DNA of 64,000 bases from Kitasatospora sp. NBC_00458 (lineage in GTDB: Bacteria; Actinomycetota; Actinomycetes; Streptomycetales; Streptomycetaceae): assembly GCF_036013975.1 (NCBI RefSeq), contig NZ_CP107904.1, positions 6,729,001-6,793,000 on the forward strand, read 5' to 3'. Below, one piece after another: positions 47,288 to 59,200 of the stretch. The translations under genes and the position numbers were made by a program. The notes under the pieces are model-generated. The model saw only the letters and a list, made by a program, of their open reading frames with translations. It searched no databases and had not been told where the DNA came from. The stretch's first letter is position 1. Each line of letters begins with the position of its first letter.

Positions 47288-50200
47288 ATGACGAACGAAG
47301 ACAAGCTCCGCGACTACCTCAAGCGAGTGATGTCCGACCTGCACCAGGCACGGCAGCGTCTGCGTGAGGTGCAGTCGAATCTCCAGGACGTCGAGTCCCA
47401 GTCGCGCGAGCCGATCGCGATCGTGGGGATGGCCTGCCGGTACCCCGGTGGGGTGCGGTCCGTGGAGGACCTGTGGGAGCTGGTCTCGGCGGGCCGCGAC
47501 GCGGTGTCGGAACTGCCCGAGGACCGCGGCTGGGACGAGGACCTGTACGACCCGGACCCGGAGCGCCACGGCAAGTCCTACGCCAACGAGGGCGGCTTCG
47601 TGTACGACGTCGCCGGGTTCGACCCGGCGTTCTTCGGGATCTCGCCGCGTGAGGCGCTGGCGATGGACCCGCAGCAGCGCCTGCTGCTGGAGGCCTCCTG
47701 GGAGGCGGTCGAGCGGGCCGGGATCGACCCGACCACCCTGCACGGCAGCCGGACCGGCGTGTTCGCCGGGATGATGTACCAGGGCTACGCGACGAACCTG
47801 TCCTCCGTCCCGGAGGACCTGGAAGGCTACCTCGGCAACGGCGGTGCGAGCAGCACCGCTTCCGGCCGGATCTCCTACACCCTCGGTCTGGAGGGGCCGG
47901 CGGTGACGGTGGACACGGCGTGTTCGTCGTCGCTGGTGGCGCTGCACCTGGCCGCGCAGGCGCTGCGGCAGGGCGAGTGCTCGCTCGCCCTGGTCGGTGG
48001 TGTGACCGTGATGAACACCCCCGCCCTGTTCGTGGAGTTCAGCCGGCAGCGCGGCATGGCCCCGGACGGTCGGTGCAAGTCGTTCGCCGCTGCGGCGGAC
48101 GGCACCGGCTGGGGCGAGGGTGTGGGTGTGCTGCTGGTGGAGCGGCTGTCGGACGCGCGTCGCAACGGGCATCCGGTGCTGGCGGTGGTGCGGGGCAGCG
48201 CGGTGAACCAGGACGGCGCGTCGAACGGCCTCACCGCGCCGAACGGCCCGTCCCAGCAGCGGGTGATCCGCCAGGCGCTGGCCAACGCCCGTCTGACGGC
48301 CGAGCAGATCGACGCCGTGGAGGCGCACGGGACGGGTACCACGCTGGGTGACCCGATCGAGGCGCAGGCCCTGATCGCCACCTACGGTCAGGAGCGCGCG
48401 GAGGACCGGCCGCTCTGGCTGGGTTCGCTGAAGTCGAACATCGGTCACACCCAGGCGGCGGCGGGTGTCGCGGGTGTGATCAAGATGGTGATGGCGATGC
48501 GGCACGGTGTGCTGCCGCGGACGCTGCACGTGGACGAGCCGACGCCGCAGGTGGACTGGTCGGCGGGCGCCGTGGAGCTGCTCACCGAGGAGCGGACGTG
48601 GCCGGAGACGGGTCAGCCGCGCAGGGCGGGTGTGTCCTCGTTCGGGGCCAGTGGGACGAATGCGCACGTGATCCTGGAGCAGGCTCCGGTGGAGGAGGCC
48701 GTGGCGGAGCCGGCCGGGGAGCCGGTGGTGGCGGACCCGGCCGACGAGCCGACCGGGGTTGATGGTGCCGGCGGGGGCGGGTTGGGTGTGTTCTCGTCGT
48801 TGCCGGTGGTGCCGTTCGTGGTGTCGGGTCGGTCCGAGGGTGCGTTGTCGGGTCAGGCGGAGCGGTTGGCGGCGTTCGTCGGGGGTTCGGCTGATCTGCG
48901 TGATGTCGATGTGGCTTCGTCGTTGGTGAGTGGTCGTGCGGTGTTGGAGCACCGTGGTGTGGTGGTGGCGGGTGATCGGGCGGGGGTGTTGAGCGGTCTG
49001 GAGGCGTTGGCGGCCGGTGAGGGCGTCCGTGGTGTGGCGGGTTCTGGTTCGGGTGTGGTGTTCGTGTTCCCGGGTCAGGGGTCGCAGTGGGTGGGGATGG
49101 CGGTGGGGTTGTTGGAGTGTTCGCCGGTGTTCGCGGGGCGGATGGCGGAGTGTGCGGTGGCGTTGGAGCCGTTTGTGGAGTGGGATTTGTTGGGTGTGTT
49201 GGGTGATGAGGGGTTGTTGTCGCGGGTGGATGTGGTGCAGCCGGTGTTGTGGGCGGTGATGGTGTCGTTGGCGGCGGTGTGGGAGTCGGTGGGTGTGGTG
49301 CCGTCGGCGGTGGTGGGGCATTCGCAGGGGGAGATCGCGGCTGCGGTGGTGGCGGGTGGGTTGTCGTTGGTGGATGGTGCGCGGGTGGTGGCGTTGCGGT
49401 CGCGGGCGATCGGTGGGCGGTTGGCGGGTCGTGGGGGGATGGTGTCGGTGGGGTTGCCGGTGTCGGTGGTGGTGGGGGAGTTGGGGTCGTGGTCGGGTCG
49501 GGTGGAGGTGGCGGCGGTGAACGGGCCGTCGTCGGTGGTGGTGGCGGGGGATGCGGGGGCGTTGGATGAGTTGGTGGGGGTGTGGGAGTCGCGGGGTGTG
49601 AGGGTGCGGCGGGTTCCGGTGGATTATGCGTCGCATACGGGGCATGTGGAGGTGTTGCGGGAGGAGTTGGCGGGGGTGTTGGGGGCGGTGGTGCCGTTGG
49701 TGCCGCGGGTTCCGTTCCTGTCGTCGGTGCATGGTGGTTGGGTGGATGTGGCGGCGGGTGATCTGGGGGCGGATTACTGGTTCCGGAATCTGCGGTGCAC
49801 GGTGGAGTTCGAGAAGGCGGTGGAGTCCCTGCTGCGGCAGGGCCAGCGGGTGTTCGTCGAGGTGAGTGCGCATCCGGTGTTGACGGTGGGGGTGGAGGAG
49901 ACGGCGGAGGCCCTTGAGGCCGCCGGTGCTGGTGTCGATGCCGCCCGGGTGCTGGTGGTGGGGTCGTTGCGGCGGGATGAGGGTGGTCCGGAGCGGTTGC
50001 TGACCTCGTTCGCGCAGGCGTGGGCGGGGGGTGTGTCCGTCGACTGGTCGCGGGTGTTCGACGGCCAGGACGCGCGCCGCGTGGACCTGCCGACGTACGC
50101 GTTCCAGCATGAGCGGTACTGGCTGGACGCGCCCGCGGGCGCGGTGGGTGATGTGGTCTCCGCCGGTCTCGGTTCGGCGGACCACCCGCTGCTGGGTGCT

Positions 50201-53200
50201 GCGGTGGCGCTCGCGGCCGGTGACGGTTTCCTGTTCACGGGCCGGTTGTCGCTGCGCACGCATCCGTGGTTGGCGGATCATGCGGTGGCGGGGACGGTGT
50301 TGGTGCCGGGGACGGGGATGCTGGAGCTGGCTCTTCGCGCGGGTGAGCGGGCCGGTTGCGAGCATGTGGAGGAGTTGACGCTGGAGGCGCCGTTGGTGGT
50401 GCCCGAGCGTGGTGGTGTCCAGATCCAGCTGGCAGTCGGCGAGTTGGACGATGCAGGACGTCGCTCCTTCACCCTGCACTCGCGGGTCGATGACGAGGCC
50501 GAGGGTGTGGAGGGGGAGTGGGTCCGGCATGCGGTGGGTGTGCTGACGGCTGGGCCGGGCGCGGTCGCCGCTGACGATCTGGCGGTGTGGCCGCCGCGGG
50601 ATGCCGTCGCTGTGGATGTGTCCGAGGTCTATGAGCGGTTCGCCGAGGACGGCTTCGAGTACGGTCCGGTGTTCGCGGGTCTGAGGGCGGCGTGGCGTCG
50701 GGGCGAGGAGGTCTTCGCGGAGGTCGCACTCCCCGTCGAGGAGCAGGCCCAGGCAGCCCGTTTCGGTATTCACCCCGCCCTGCTCGATGCGGCGCTGCAC
50801 GCGGTGGCGCTGGGTGATGAGGCGGAGGGTGGCCGGGTTCGGTTGCCGTTCTCCTGGTCGGGTGTTTCGTTGCACGCGGTCGGTGCGAGGGAGTTGCGGG
50901 TTCGCCTCACGCCGGTGGGTGAGGGGGCGGTTTCGCTGTTCGTGGCGGACGCCGCCGGTGTGGTGGTCGCGGCGGTGGAGTCCTTGGTGCTGCGGCCGGT
51001 GACGGCGGAGCAGGTGCGGGCTGCGCGTGGTGCGGTCCTGGGGCAGGACTCGCTGTTCCGGGTGGACTGGACCGCGCTTTCGGTGCCTGCCGACGTGGCC
51101 GGGGTGGCGGGTGCGGCCTGGCTGGGTGAGCGGCCTGCCGCTCTGGTGGGGCTTGCTGGTGACGGGTTCGTGGATCTGGCTGCTCTTGGTGCGGCGGTCG
51201 ATGCGGGGCTGAAGGTTCCGGGGACGGTTGTGCTCGGGGTGTCCGGTGGGGCCGGGGATCCGGTGGTGGGTGTCCGGGAGGTTGCGGCGGGTGTTCTGGG
51301 GGTGCTGCAGGGTTGGACGGCGGATGAGCGGTGGGCGGGTTCGCGTCTGGTGGTGGTGACGCGGGGTGCGGTGGCCGTGGAGTCCGGCGCCGACGTCACC
51401 GATCTGGCAGCGGCGTCGGTGTGGGGTCTGGTGCGTTCGGCGCAGTCGGAGCATCCGGGTCGGATCGTGCTGGTGGACGTCGACGGTGATGTGTCCGGTG
51501 TCCTGCCGGGGCTGCTGGCCTGTGACGAGCCGCAGGTGGCGGTGCGTGGTGGTGTGGCGTTCGTGCCGCGGCTGGTTCGGGCTGCGGGTGCGGGTGCGGG
51601 TGCGGGGTCGGTGGAGGGTGGTGCGAAGGCGGCGTTCGGCGCTGCGGGCACGGTGCTGGTGACGGGTGCGACCGGCACGCTGGGTGCTCTGGTGGCGCGG
51701 CACCTGGTGGCCGGGCACGGGGTGCGGCGTCTGGTGCTGGCCAGCCGCAGCGGTGCGGATGCCCCGGGTGCGGCGGAGCTGGTCGCGGAGCTGACCGGGG
51801 CCGGTGCGAGCGTGACGGTGGAGGCCTGTGACGTGGCCGACCGGGACGCGCTGGCCGCGCTCCTGGCGCGGATCCCGGCGCAGGCACCGTTGACGGGGAT
51901 CGTGCACGCGGCGGGTGTCCTGGACGACGGCGTGATCGAGTCGCTCACCCCCGAGCGCTTCGACACGGTCCTGCGTCCGAAGCTGGATGCGGCCTGGCAC
52001 CTGCACGAACTCACCGAACACCTCGACCTCTCCGCCTTCGTCCTCTTCTCCTCCGCCGCCGGAACCTTCGGCGCGGCCGGCCAGGGCAACTACGCCACCG
52101 CCAACGCGTTCCTCGACGCGCTCGCCCAGCACCGCCGGGCGAAGGGCCTGTCCGCGGTCTCCCTCGCCTGGGGCTTCTGGGCCGAGCTGAGCGGCCTGAC
52201 CGGACAGCTCAACGAGACCGACCTGCGCCGCATGAACCGCGGCGGCCTGCGCGGTCTGACCGCTCAGGAGGGGCTGGACCTGTTCGACGCCGCCTGTGCG
52301 ACGGACGCGCCGACCTTCGTGCCTGCGCGACTGGATGTGACGGCCTTCCGGTCCCGGACGGCAGCGGCCGGAGAAGTGCCGGCCCTGTTGCGAGCCCTCG
52401 TCCGAACCGCTTCGCGCCGGACGGCGTCCGCCGGGATCGCCGCAGCGGGCGGTGAGCTCGCCCGGCGGTTGGCTCCGATGCCGGAGGCCGAGCGTGTGCG
52501 CGTTCTGCTGGAGCTGGTGCGCACCCAGGTGGCCGCGGTGCTCGGACACACCTCTACGGCCACCGTCGAGGACGGTCGGGCCTTCCGGGACCTCGGCTTC
52601 GACTCGCTGACCGCCGTCGAACTGCGCAACCGCCTGAACACGGCGACAGGCCTGCGACTGCCGGCCAGCCTGGTCTTCGACTACCCCACTCCTGCTGTGC
52701 TGGCCGACCACCTCTGGGCACAGCTCAGCGGCTACCGGAGCGATGACGCCTCGTCGGCCCCCGTGCCGGTGGTCGACGACGAGCCGATCGCGATCGTCGG
52801 CATGAGCTGCCGCTTCGCGGGCGGTGTGGAGTCGCCCGAGGACCTGTGGCGCTTGGTCACCGAGGGCCGTGACAGCGTCAGCGGCTTCCCCACGGGGCGT
52901 GGCTGGGACCTCGACGGGCTCTACGACCCGGACCCGAGCGTGCCGGGCAAGTCCTACACCCGCGAGGGATCGTTCCTGCACGACGCGGAGACCTTCGACC
53001 CCGCCCTCTTCGGGATCTCGCCGCGTGAGGCGCTGGCGATGGACCCGCAGCAGCGGCTGCTGCTGGAGGCGTCCTGGGAGTCGTTCGAGCGGGCGGGCAT
53101 CGACCCGCTGTCGCTGAGGGGCAGCCGGACCGGTGTCTTCGCCGGTGTGATGTACCAGGGCTACGGCACGGGCGTGCCGGTGCTGCCGGAGGGCGTCGAG

Positions 53201-56200
53201 GGCTACCTCGGCACAGGCAGTTCGGGCAGTGTCGCCTCGGGCCGCATCTCGTACACGCTGGGTCTGGAGGGGCCGGCGGTGACGGTGGACACGGCGTGTT
53301 CGTCGTCGCTGGTGGCGCTGCACCTGGCCGCGCAGGCGCTGCGGCAGGGCGAGTGCGACCTGGCCCTGGCCAGCGGTGTCACCGTGATGGCGAACCCGGC
53401 ACTCTTCGTCGAGTTCAGCCGTCAGCGTGGTCTGGCGGCGGACGGCCGGGTGAAGGCCTTCGCGGCCGAAGCCGACGGCACCGCGTGGGGTGAGGGCGTG
53501 GGGATGCTGCTGGTGGAGCGGCTGTCGGACGCCCGGCGCAACGGGCATCCGGTGCTGGCGGTGGTGCGCGGTAGCGCGGTGAACCAGGACGGTGCGTCGA
53601 ACGGTCTGACGGCGCCGAACGGTCCGTCCCAGCAGCGGGTGATCCGCCAGGCGCTGGCCAATGCCCGTCTGACGGTCGACCAGGTCGACGCCGTGGAGGC
53701 GCACGGGACCGGTACCCGGCTGGGTGACCCGATCGAGGCACAGGCGATCATCGCCACCTACGGCCAGGACCGTCCGGTCGAGCGGCCGCTGTGGCTGGGT
53801 TCGGTGAAGTCGAACATCGGTCACACGCAGGCGGCGGCGGGTGTCGCGGGTGTGATCAAGATGGTGCTGGCGATGCGGCACGGAGTGCTGCCGGCGACGC
53901 TGAACGTCGACGAGCCGACGCCGCAGGTGGACTGGTCGGCCGGCGCGGTGGAACTGCTGACCGAGGCACGGCCCTGGCCGGAGACCGGGCGGCCCCGCCG
54001 TGCAGCCGTCTCCGCCTTCGGTATCGGTGGGACGAACGCGCACACGATTCTGGAGCAGGCTCCGGCGGAGGAGCCTGTCGCGGAGGTCGTCGAGCCGTCG
54101 TCGTTGCCGGTGGTGCCGTGGGTCTTCTCGGGGAAGACCGAGGGCGCTCTGCGGGCACAGGCTGAGCGGCTGGTGTCGTTCGTCGGCGAGCGTGATGGCC
54201 TGCGTGATGTCGATGTGGCTTCGTCGTTGGTGAGTGGTCGTGCGGTGTTGGAGCACCGTGGTGTGGTGGTGGCGCGTGATCGGGCGGAGGCGTTGAGTGG
54301 TCTGGAGGCGCTGGCGGCCGGTGGCGGTCTCGCGGGTGTCGCGGCTGCTGGTCGGGTGGCGGTGTTGTTCTCGGGCCAGGGAGCGCAGCGTGCGGGGATG
54401 GGCCGCGGGTTGTACGGGGTGTACCCGGTGTTCGCGGCTGCGTTGGACGAGGTGTGCGGTGAGCTGGACGTGTGTCTGGCGGATGAGTTGGCGGCTGCGG
54501 GTGTGTCGGGTGGTGTGCGTGAGGTGATGTTCGCGGAGGGTGGTGTGGACGGTTCCGGTTTGTTGGATCGGACGGTGTTCACGCAGGCGGGGTTGTTCGC
54601 GTTCGAGGTGGCGTTGTTCCGTTTGTTGGAGAGTTGGGGTGTGGTTGCGGGGTTTGTGGCGGGTCATTCGGTGGGTGAGGTTGTTGCGGCGTTCGTGGCG
54701 GGGGTGTTCTCGTTGCGGGATGCGTGTGTGGTGGTTGCGGCGCGTGGTCGGTTGATGCAGGCGTTGCCGGCGGGTGGGGCGATGGTGTCGGTGCGTGCGG
54801 AGCTTGCGCGGGTGGAGGAGGTGCTCGCCGGGTTCGGGGGGCGGGTTGGTGTTGCGGCGGTGAACGGTCCGCGGTCGGTGGTGGTCTCGGGTGAGGCCGA
54901 CGCGGTGGCGGAGGTGTCTGCGGTGCTGGCGACGGAGGGTTGCAAGACGCGTGAGTTGAATGTGAGCCATGCGTTCCATTCGCCGTTGATGGATCCGATG
55001 TTGGAGGAGTTCGGTCGGGTTCTGGAGGGTGTGGAGTACGGGACGCCGCGGATTCCCGTGGTCTCGAACGTGACGGGTGAGTTGGCGTCGGACGTGCTGT
55101 GTGAGCCCGCGTACTGGGTGCGGCATGTGCGGGAGGCGGTGCTGTTCCACGAGGGTGTGCGGTCGCTGCATGCGGCGGGGGCGCGGGCGTTCGTGGAGGT
55201 GGGTCCGGACGGTGTGCTGACGGCGATGGCGGCCGACACCCTGGACGGCGAGGACGTCGCCTGTGTGGCTGTTCAGCGTCGTGACCGTCCGGAGCCGTTG
55301 GCGCTGCTGCAGGGCGTCGCGGAGGCGTTCGTGAACGGCGTGGCCGTGGACTGGTCGCGGCTGTTCGACGGCCAGGGCGCGCGCCGGGTGGACCTGCCGA
55401 CGTATGCGTTCCAGCGCCGGCGCTACTGGCTGGACGCGCCCGCGGGCACGGTGGGCGATGTGGCCTCCGCCGGTCTCGGTTCGGCGGACCACCCGTTGCT
55501 GGGTGCTGCGGTGGCGCTCGCGGCCGGTGACGGCTTCCTGTTCACGGGGCGGTTGTCGCTGCGGACGCATCCGTGGTTGGCGGATCACGCGGTGGCGGGC
55601 ACGGTGTTGGTGCCGGGGACCGGCATGCTGGAGCTGGCCCTTCGCGCCGGCGAGCAGACCGGTTGCGAGCACGTGGAGGAGCTGACGCTGGAGGCGCCGT
55701 TGGTGCTGCCCGAGCGTGGTGGTGTCCAGATCCAGCTGGCCGTGGGCGAGTTGGACGAGACGGGTCGTCGTTCGCTGACCCTGCACTCGCGGATCCAGGG
55801 CGACGCCGAGGAGTCGCCGCAGGGCGAGTGGGTCCGGCACGCCACCGGTGTCTTGACCGGTGGCGCCCTCGCGGGTGACACCGCGTCGGCCGTCGACTGG
55901 TCGGTGTGGCCGCCGCAGGGCGCCGAGGCCGTGGACGTGTCGGACCTCTACGGGCGGTTCGCCGAGCGCGGGTTCGCCTATGGTCCGGTGTTCGCGGGTC
56001 TGAGGGCGGCGTGGCGCCGGGGCGAGGAGGTCTTCGCCGAGGTCGCCCTGCCGGTCGAGGAGCAGGCCCAGGCGGCCCGCTTCGACATCCACCCCGCCCT
56101 GCTCGACGCCGCAATTCAAGGTGTGGGTCTCGGGACCTTCACCAGCGGCGAGGCCAAGGGCTGGCTGCCGTTCGCGTGGTCGGGTGTGTCGCTGCACGCG

Positions 56201-59200
56201 GTGGGTGCCACGGAGCTGCGCGTGCGGCTGGCACCGGCCGGTACCGATGCGGTTTCGGTCGAGGTGGCCGACGCCACCGGAACCCCGGTGGCGGTGGCGG
56301 AGTCGCTGCTGCTGCGCCCGGTGACGCCGGGACAGATCAACGCCGCGCGCGGCGCCGGGCAGGAGTCGATGTTCCGCATCGACTGGACCGGGCTGACCGC
56401 CCCCACGACGGAGGCCGAGCCGACCGGGGACCGCTGGGCCTGGCTGGGCGAGCTGCCCACCGGAACGGCGGGTGTGGCGTTCGACTGGTTCGCGGATCTG
56501 GCGGCGTTGGGTGCGGCGGTGGACGGCGGGGCCGATGTCCCGCGGACCGTGGTGTTCCCGGTGGCCGGTGGTTCCGCGGGGCCGCTCGCGGATGTGCGTG
56601 GGACTGCGGCGCGGGTGCTGGAGGCGGTGCAGGCCTGGGTCTCCGACGAGCGCTGGTCGGCCTCGCGTCTGGTCCTGCTGACCAGTGGCGCGGTCGCGCC
56701 CGCGGTCGGATCGGAGGTGGAGGACATGGCCGGCACGGCGATCTGGGGGCTGGTGCGCTCCGCCCAGTCCGAGCACCCGGACCGGTTCGTCCTCGTCGAC
56801 GTGGACGGCGATGACGCGTTCGACGTGCTGGCGTGGGCGTTGGAGGCGGGTGAGCCGCAGCTGGCGGTGCGGGATGGTGTGGCGTTCGTGCCGCGTCTGG
56901 CGCGGGCCGTCGGTCCGGGTGCGGGGCTGGTTGCGCCGTCCGGGGTGGCCTGGCGTGCGGCGAAGGGGGCCGGTGAGACGCTGGAGGATCTCTCCCTGGA
57001 GCCGTGTGACGCGGCCGAGGTGGCGTTGGCGCCGAACGAGGTGCGGATCTCGGTGCGTGCCGCGGGTGTCAACTTCCGTGACGTGCTGAACGCGTTGGGT
57101 ATGTACCCGGGCAACGCGGGCCTGCTCGGCAACGAGGGCGCGGGAATCGTGCTGGAGGTCGGCTCGGAGGTCACCGGTGTGGCCCCGGGTGACCGGGTCA
57201 TGGGTGTCATGGGTGGAGCGTTCGGTCCGGTGGCGGTGACGGATCACCGTTTCGTGGCGCGGGTTCCGGAGGGGTGGTCGTTCGCGGAGGCGGCGTCGGT
57301 GCCGTTGGTGTTCCTGACGGCGTACTACGCGTTGGTGGATCTGGGTGGTGTGCGGGCGGGTGAGTCGGTGCTGGTGCACGCGGCCGCGGGTGGTGTGGGT
57401 ATGGCGGCGGTGCAGTTGGCACGTCATCTGGGTGCGCGGGTGCTGGGGACGGCGAGTGCGGGCAAGTGGGATGTGCTGCGCGGGCTGGGTCTGGAGGAGG
57501 AGGAGATCGCCTCCTCGCGGACGTTGGAGTTCCGTGAGGCGTTCACGGCGGCGACCGGGGGTCGTGGCGTGGACGTGGTGCTGAACGCGCTGGCGTACGA
57601 GTTCGTCGATGCGTCGTTGGACCTGTTGCCGCGTGGTGGGCGGTTCCTGGAGATGGGCAAGACCGATGTCCGGGATGCGGCGGGTGTGGCGGCGGGGCGG
57701 GCGGGTGTGGAGTACCGGGCGTTCGATCTGATCGAGGCGGGTCCGGACCGGATCGCGGAGATGCTCGCGGAGTTGCTGTCGCTGTTCGGTGCGGGGGTGC
57801 TGCGGCCGTTGCCGGTGAGGACGTGGGACGTGCACCGGATCCAGGACGCGTTCCGGTACGTCAGTCAGGCGCGTCATGTCGGCAAGGTCGTGCTGACGGT
57901 GCCGCGCGGTGTCGATCCCGAGGGCACGGTGCTGGTGACGGGTGCGTCGGGCACGCTGGGTGCTCTGGTGGCGCGGCATCTGGTGGTGGGGCACGGGGTG
58001 CGGCGTCTGGTGCTGGCGAGTCGGCGTGGTGCGGATGCCCCGGGTGCGGCGGAGTTGGTCGCGGAGCTGACCGGGGCCGGTGCGAGTGTGACGGTGGAGG
58101 CCTGTGACGTGGCCGACCGGGAGGCGCTGGCCGCGCTCCTGGCGCGGATCCCGGCGCAGGCACCGCTGACGGGGGTCGTGCACACGGCGGGTGTGCTGGA
58201 CGACGGGGTGATCGAGTCGCTCACCCCGGAGCGCTTCGACACGGTCCTGCGTCCGAAGCTGGATGCGGCCTGGCACCTGCACGAACTCACCGAACACCTC
58301 GACCTGTCGACGTTCGTGTTGTTCTCCTCCGCCGCCGGAACCTTCGGCGCGGCCGGCCAGGGCAACTACGCCACGGCCAACGCGTTCCTGGACGGGCTGG
58401 CGCAGCACCGTCGGGCGAAGGGCCTGCCCGCGGTGTCCCTGGCGTGGGGTCTGTGGGCGGAGGCCTCCGGGATGACCGGGGCCCTGGGCGACGGCAACCT
58501 CCAGCGGGTCAACCGCTCCGGCGTGGAGGGGCTCTCGACCGCGGAGGCGCTCGAACTCCTCGACACCGCACAGACGATGAACGACGCCGTGCTCTACCCG
58601 GTGCGGCTCAACCTGCCCGCCACGGCGAAGGTGGAGAGCAGTGCCGTCCCGGCCCTGCTGCGCGGACTGGTGCGGATCACGGGACGCAGGCTCGCGCAGG
58701 CCGGCGGTGCCCCCGCCGACGGCGCGTCACTGCGCCGGCGGATGCACGGGTTGACCGAGATCCAGCAGGACGGTGTGCTCCTCGAACTCGTTCGGGAGCA
58801 CGCCGCCACGGTCCTCGGTCACGCCTCCGCCGAGACGCTTCCGGAAGGGGCGGGCTTCCCCGAGCTCGGACTCGACTCGTTGACGGCGGTCGAGCTGCGC
58901 AACCGCCTGAACGCGGCGACCGGCCTGCGACTGCCGGCGACGGTGATCTTCGACTACCCGGCGCCCGCCGCCCTGGCCGCGAACCTGCGGGAGGAACTGG
59001 CCGAGGCCGCTGCGAGCGGGGCCGCCGGTCCGGAGCGCGACGGGCACGGGGGTGCGGCGCAGTCCCCGGGGACAGGCTCCTCCGACGGCCACACCATCGA
59101 ATCCCTCTACCGGCAGGCGTGCGCCGACGGGAAGTACCAGGAGGGCGTGGAGTTCCTGATGAGCGCGTCGAGGTTGCGCCCCGCCTTCGAGCGGTCGGCG

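Noticed and set aside
32682..50107. Repeated blocks as mobile elements or a CRISPR array
   Set aside because: The repeats are in-frame PKS domains of about 1-2 kb with no transposase, terminal inverted repeats, target duplications or short regular spacers.
55485..56320. Inactive DH in M11, because HPALLDAAIQG lacks the usual following histidine
   Set aside because: The catalytic His and Asp are both present, glutamine is accepted at the later position in active DHs, and an ER follows.
47126..58408. Very long open frames on the minus strand (also 36755-46384, 20197-28122, 14995-20160, 8253-14681)
   Set aside because: They lie exactly opposite the PKS genes. Their translations are Arg/His/Pro/Gln-rich low-complexity sequence without domains, as expected for the antisense of GC-rich coding DNA.
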